Positions 22,237-23,534 of a DNA stretch of 23,534 nt are shown here, piece by piece; positions within the stretch are counted from its first letter, which is position 1; each line of letters opens with the position of its first letter. The notes beneath the pieces were generated by a model. It was not told the DNA's origin and ran no database searches. It saw nothing but the letters and a program-made list of their open reading frames with translations. This DNA is from an uncultured Oscillibacter sp. Lineage in GTDB: Bacteria; Bacillota; Clostridia; Oscillospirales; Oscillospiraceae. The stretch spans positions 1 to 23,534 of the forward strand of contig CAJTJA010000037.1 of assembly GCA_910576845.1 (NCBI GenBank). Reading direction: 5' to 3'. The position numbers and the translations under genes were made by a program.

Positions 22237-23534
22237 ATGTCTTATAAAACCGAACGTGATTTGCGTCAAATGCTCCTGCATCAGGAATTGATAGAATCCT
22301 CCCTCTCCTTTGTCAGCGGATCCGAGGACTTTATTCTGGAAAACGATATTTTCCCCTCTGGAAGAACCGACAGCGATGTTATGCGGGGGCTGCGGTATCC
22401 TAACGGAACCGGCGTCATCGCCGGCGTCACCAGCATTGGCGACGTAGACGGCTATGATTTGGCAGACGGAGAAAAAATCCCCAGAAAAGGCCAGCTCTTT
22501 TATCGGGGCATTAGTATTGAGGATATCATTCAGCAATGCATCAAAGAAGACCGTTTCGGTTTTGAGGAAACGGTGTACCTGCTCCTCTTCGGGCAGCTTC
22601 CAACGGCTTCCCAACTGAAAGATTTTCAATATCTTATGGCCCGGTGGAGCCAGCTTCCCGGTTACTTCACCGAGGATATGATCCTCCGCTCTCCCAACAA
22701 AAACATTATGAACAAGCTGGCAAGCTGCATACTGGCTCTCCACTCCCATGACGGAGAGGCAGAGAACATGACGCTGGAGAACGAGCTCTTCAAATCCTTC
22801 CGCATGGTGGCCCGAACCCCCACGATTGTGGCGCATTCCTACGCCGCCAAATGTCACTATTTTGACAAGGACAGCCTTTATCTTCACCGTCCCCGGACGG
22901 ATATGAGCGTAGCCCAGAATTTCCTTTATTCCCTGCGGAAGGATACCCAGTTTGACGACGACGAGGCCAAGCTTTTAGATCTTTGCATGATTCTCCACGC
23001 CGAACACGGAGGCGGCAATAACTCCACTTTTGCCTGCCGGGTGCTGACATCCTCCGGCACAGACTTCTATTCCTCCATTGCCGCCGCTGTTGGAGCTCTG
23101 AAAGGCTTCCGCCATGGCGGAGCCAATATCAAAGTCGTGGAAATGATGAAGTATCTCAAACGGGCCGTGCGGAACTGGAAAGACGACAGCCAGGTTAAGG
23201 ACCAGCTGGTCCGCATTCTCCGCAGACAGCTTGGAGACGGCACCGGCCTGATTTACGGTATGGGCCACGCGGTCTATACTCTCTCCGATCCCAGAGCGGA
23301 AATTCTCAAACAGTTTTCCCGCCACCTGGCGGAAAAGAAGGGCATGGTGGACGAGCTGGATCTCATTGAATCCGTAGAGCGCCTCGCTCCCCAGGTTTTC
23401 CAGGAAATTCGGGGCTCTGACAAGCCTATCTGCGCCAACGTGGATTTATATTCCGGCTTTGTATACAGCCTTTTAGGTATTCGGCACAGCACTCCTCAAT
23501 GCGGTGAGCGCACCAGCCGTGCATCCGGGCGCTG
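22237..23534 (+). CDS. gltA: Citrate synthase, 3' end beyond the right edge
   Basis: Condenses oxaloacetate and acetyl-CoA to citrate. 432 codons are present with no stop. The Si-type family signature is seen: first catalytic His in LHAEHGGGNNSTF, second in GTGLIYGMGHAVYTLSDPRA, and the catalytic Asp in ICANVDLYSGFVYSLLGI. The enzyme type with an extended N-terminus (SGRTDSDVMRGLRYPNGTGV) is common in Clostridia and runs to about 450 residues, so little is missing. The ATG at 22237 has AAAGGCGG upstream. The last 57 bases translate as RHSTPQCGERTSRASGR and do not follow the conserved ending (xLFAxxRxxGWCAHR), which suggests small base errors or real divergence. Product supports glutamate synthesis in an incomplete TCA cycle. 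Confidence 0.93.
   Translation, partial: MSYKTERDLRQMLLHQELIESSLSFVSGSEDFILENDIFPSGRTDSDVMRGLRYPNGTGVIAGVTSIGDVDGYDLADGEKIPRKGQLFYRGISIEDIIQQCIKEDRFGFEETVYLLLFGQLPTASQLKDFQYLMARWSQLPGYFTEDMILRSPNKNIMNKLASCILALHSHDGEAENMTLENELFKSFRMVARTPTIVAHSYAAKCHYFDKDSLYLHRPRTDMSVAQNFLYSLRKDTQFDDDEAKLLDLCMILHAEHGGGNNSTFACRVLTSSGTDFYSSIAAAVGALKGFRHGGANIKVVEMMKYLKRAVRNWKDDSQVKDQLVRILRRQLGDGTGLIYGMGHAVYTLSDPRAEILKQFSRHLAEKKGMVDELDLIESVERLAPQVFQEIRGSDKPICANVDLYSGFVYSLLGIRHSTPQCGERTSRASGR

Noticed and set aside
22228..22887. 219-codon open frame on the minus strand
   Set aside because: Antisense to citrate synthase, which continues to the window edge and has all catalytic residues.
1..23534. CRISPR array, tRNA or rRNA genes
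   Set aside because: No regularly spaced direct repeats were seen, and no tRNA-like cloverleaf or rRNA core sequence was noticed on either strand by eye.

Overview
The window looks like a chromosomal segment of a spore-lineage Firmicute of the Oscillospiraceae type (Oscillibacter, Flavonifractor and relatives). The reasons are moderately high GC, strong AGGAGG ribosome sites with several TTG starts, and a sporulation cluster (sigG - M50 protease - scpA - scpB - DUF2953 gene - gerW/ytfJ - dacF). Several TIR-bounded palindromic repeats are also present. The genus call is inference; no rRNA or tRNA gene was seen.

Left part (1-9322, nearly all minus strand). Reading right to left there is a serine recombinase with a small companion ORF, the 3' part of sigG, and a five-gene operon with its own promoter (M50 protease, scpA, scpB, DUF2953, gerW). 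Then come dacF and rluB. After rluB is a ~660-nt gene-free, highly structured stretch with its own strong promoter, followed by a 180-aa four-helix membrane protein and the start of dxs. That order (structured RNA, CorB/OapA-like protein, dxs) matches the known context of OLE RNA, and I call it as such.

The sigG gene is broken. Only codons from the conserved PMIIGEIRR segment onward are present, and the recombinase stop codon lies 28 nt from the junction. The 5' half of sigG is not in the window. The region is therefore one end of a skin-like element that targets sigG, or the scar of one.

Middle part (9323-17680). A repeat-rich, gene-poor strip leads into a plus-strand operon of two tRNA-modification genes (mnmA, tcdA) with a small Cys-rich protein between them, ending in a hairpin. 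Next come a tiny membrane protein and two adjacent palindromic repeats. A minus-strand pair follows, an MtnA-like isomerase and a class II aldolase, that fits 5-deoxyribose / methylthioribose salvage. Then there is a DUF134-NifX fusion with a palindromic operator at its promoter, an IS5-family (IS427-like) insertion sequence carrying a nonsense codon and a frameshift signal, and a remnant of an HxlR-type regulator.

Right part (17681-23534). A minus-strand three-gene ABC importer operon of the Fe3+/FbpABC type (binding protein, double permease, ATPase) is divergent from a citrate synthase gene that runs off the right edge. Each side has a clear sigma-A promoter.
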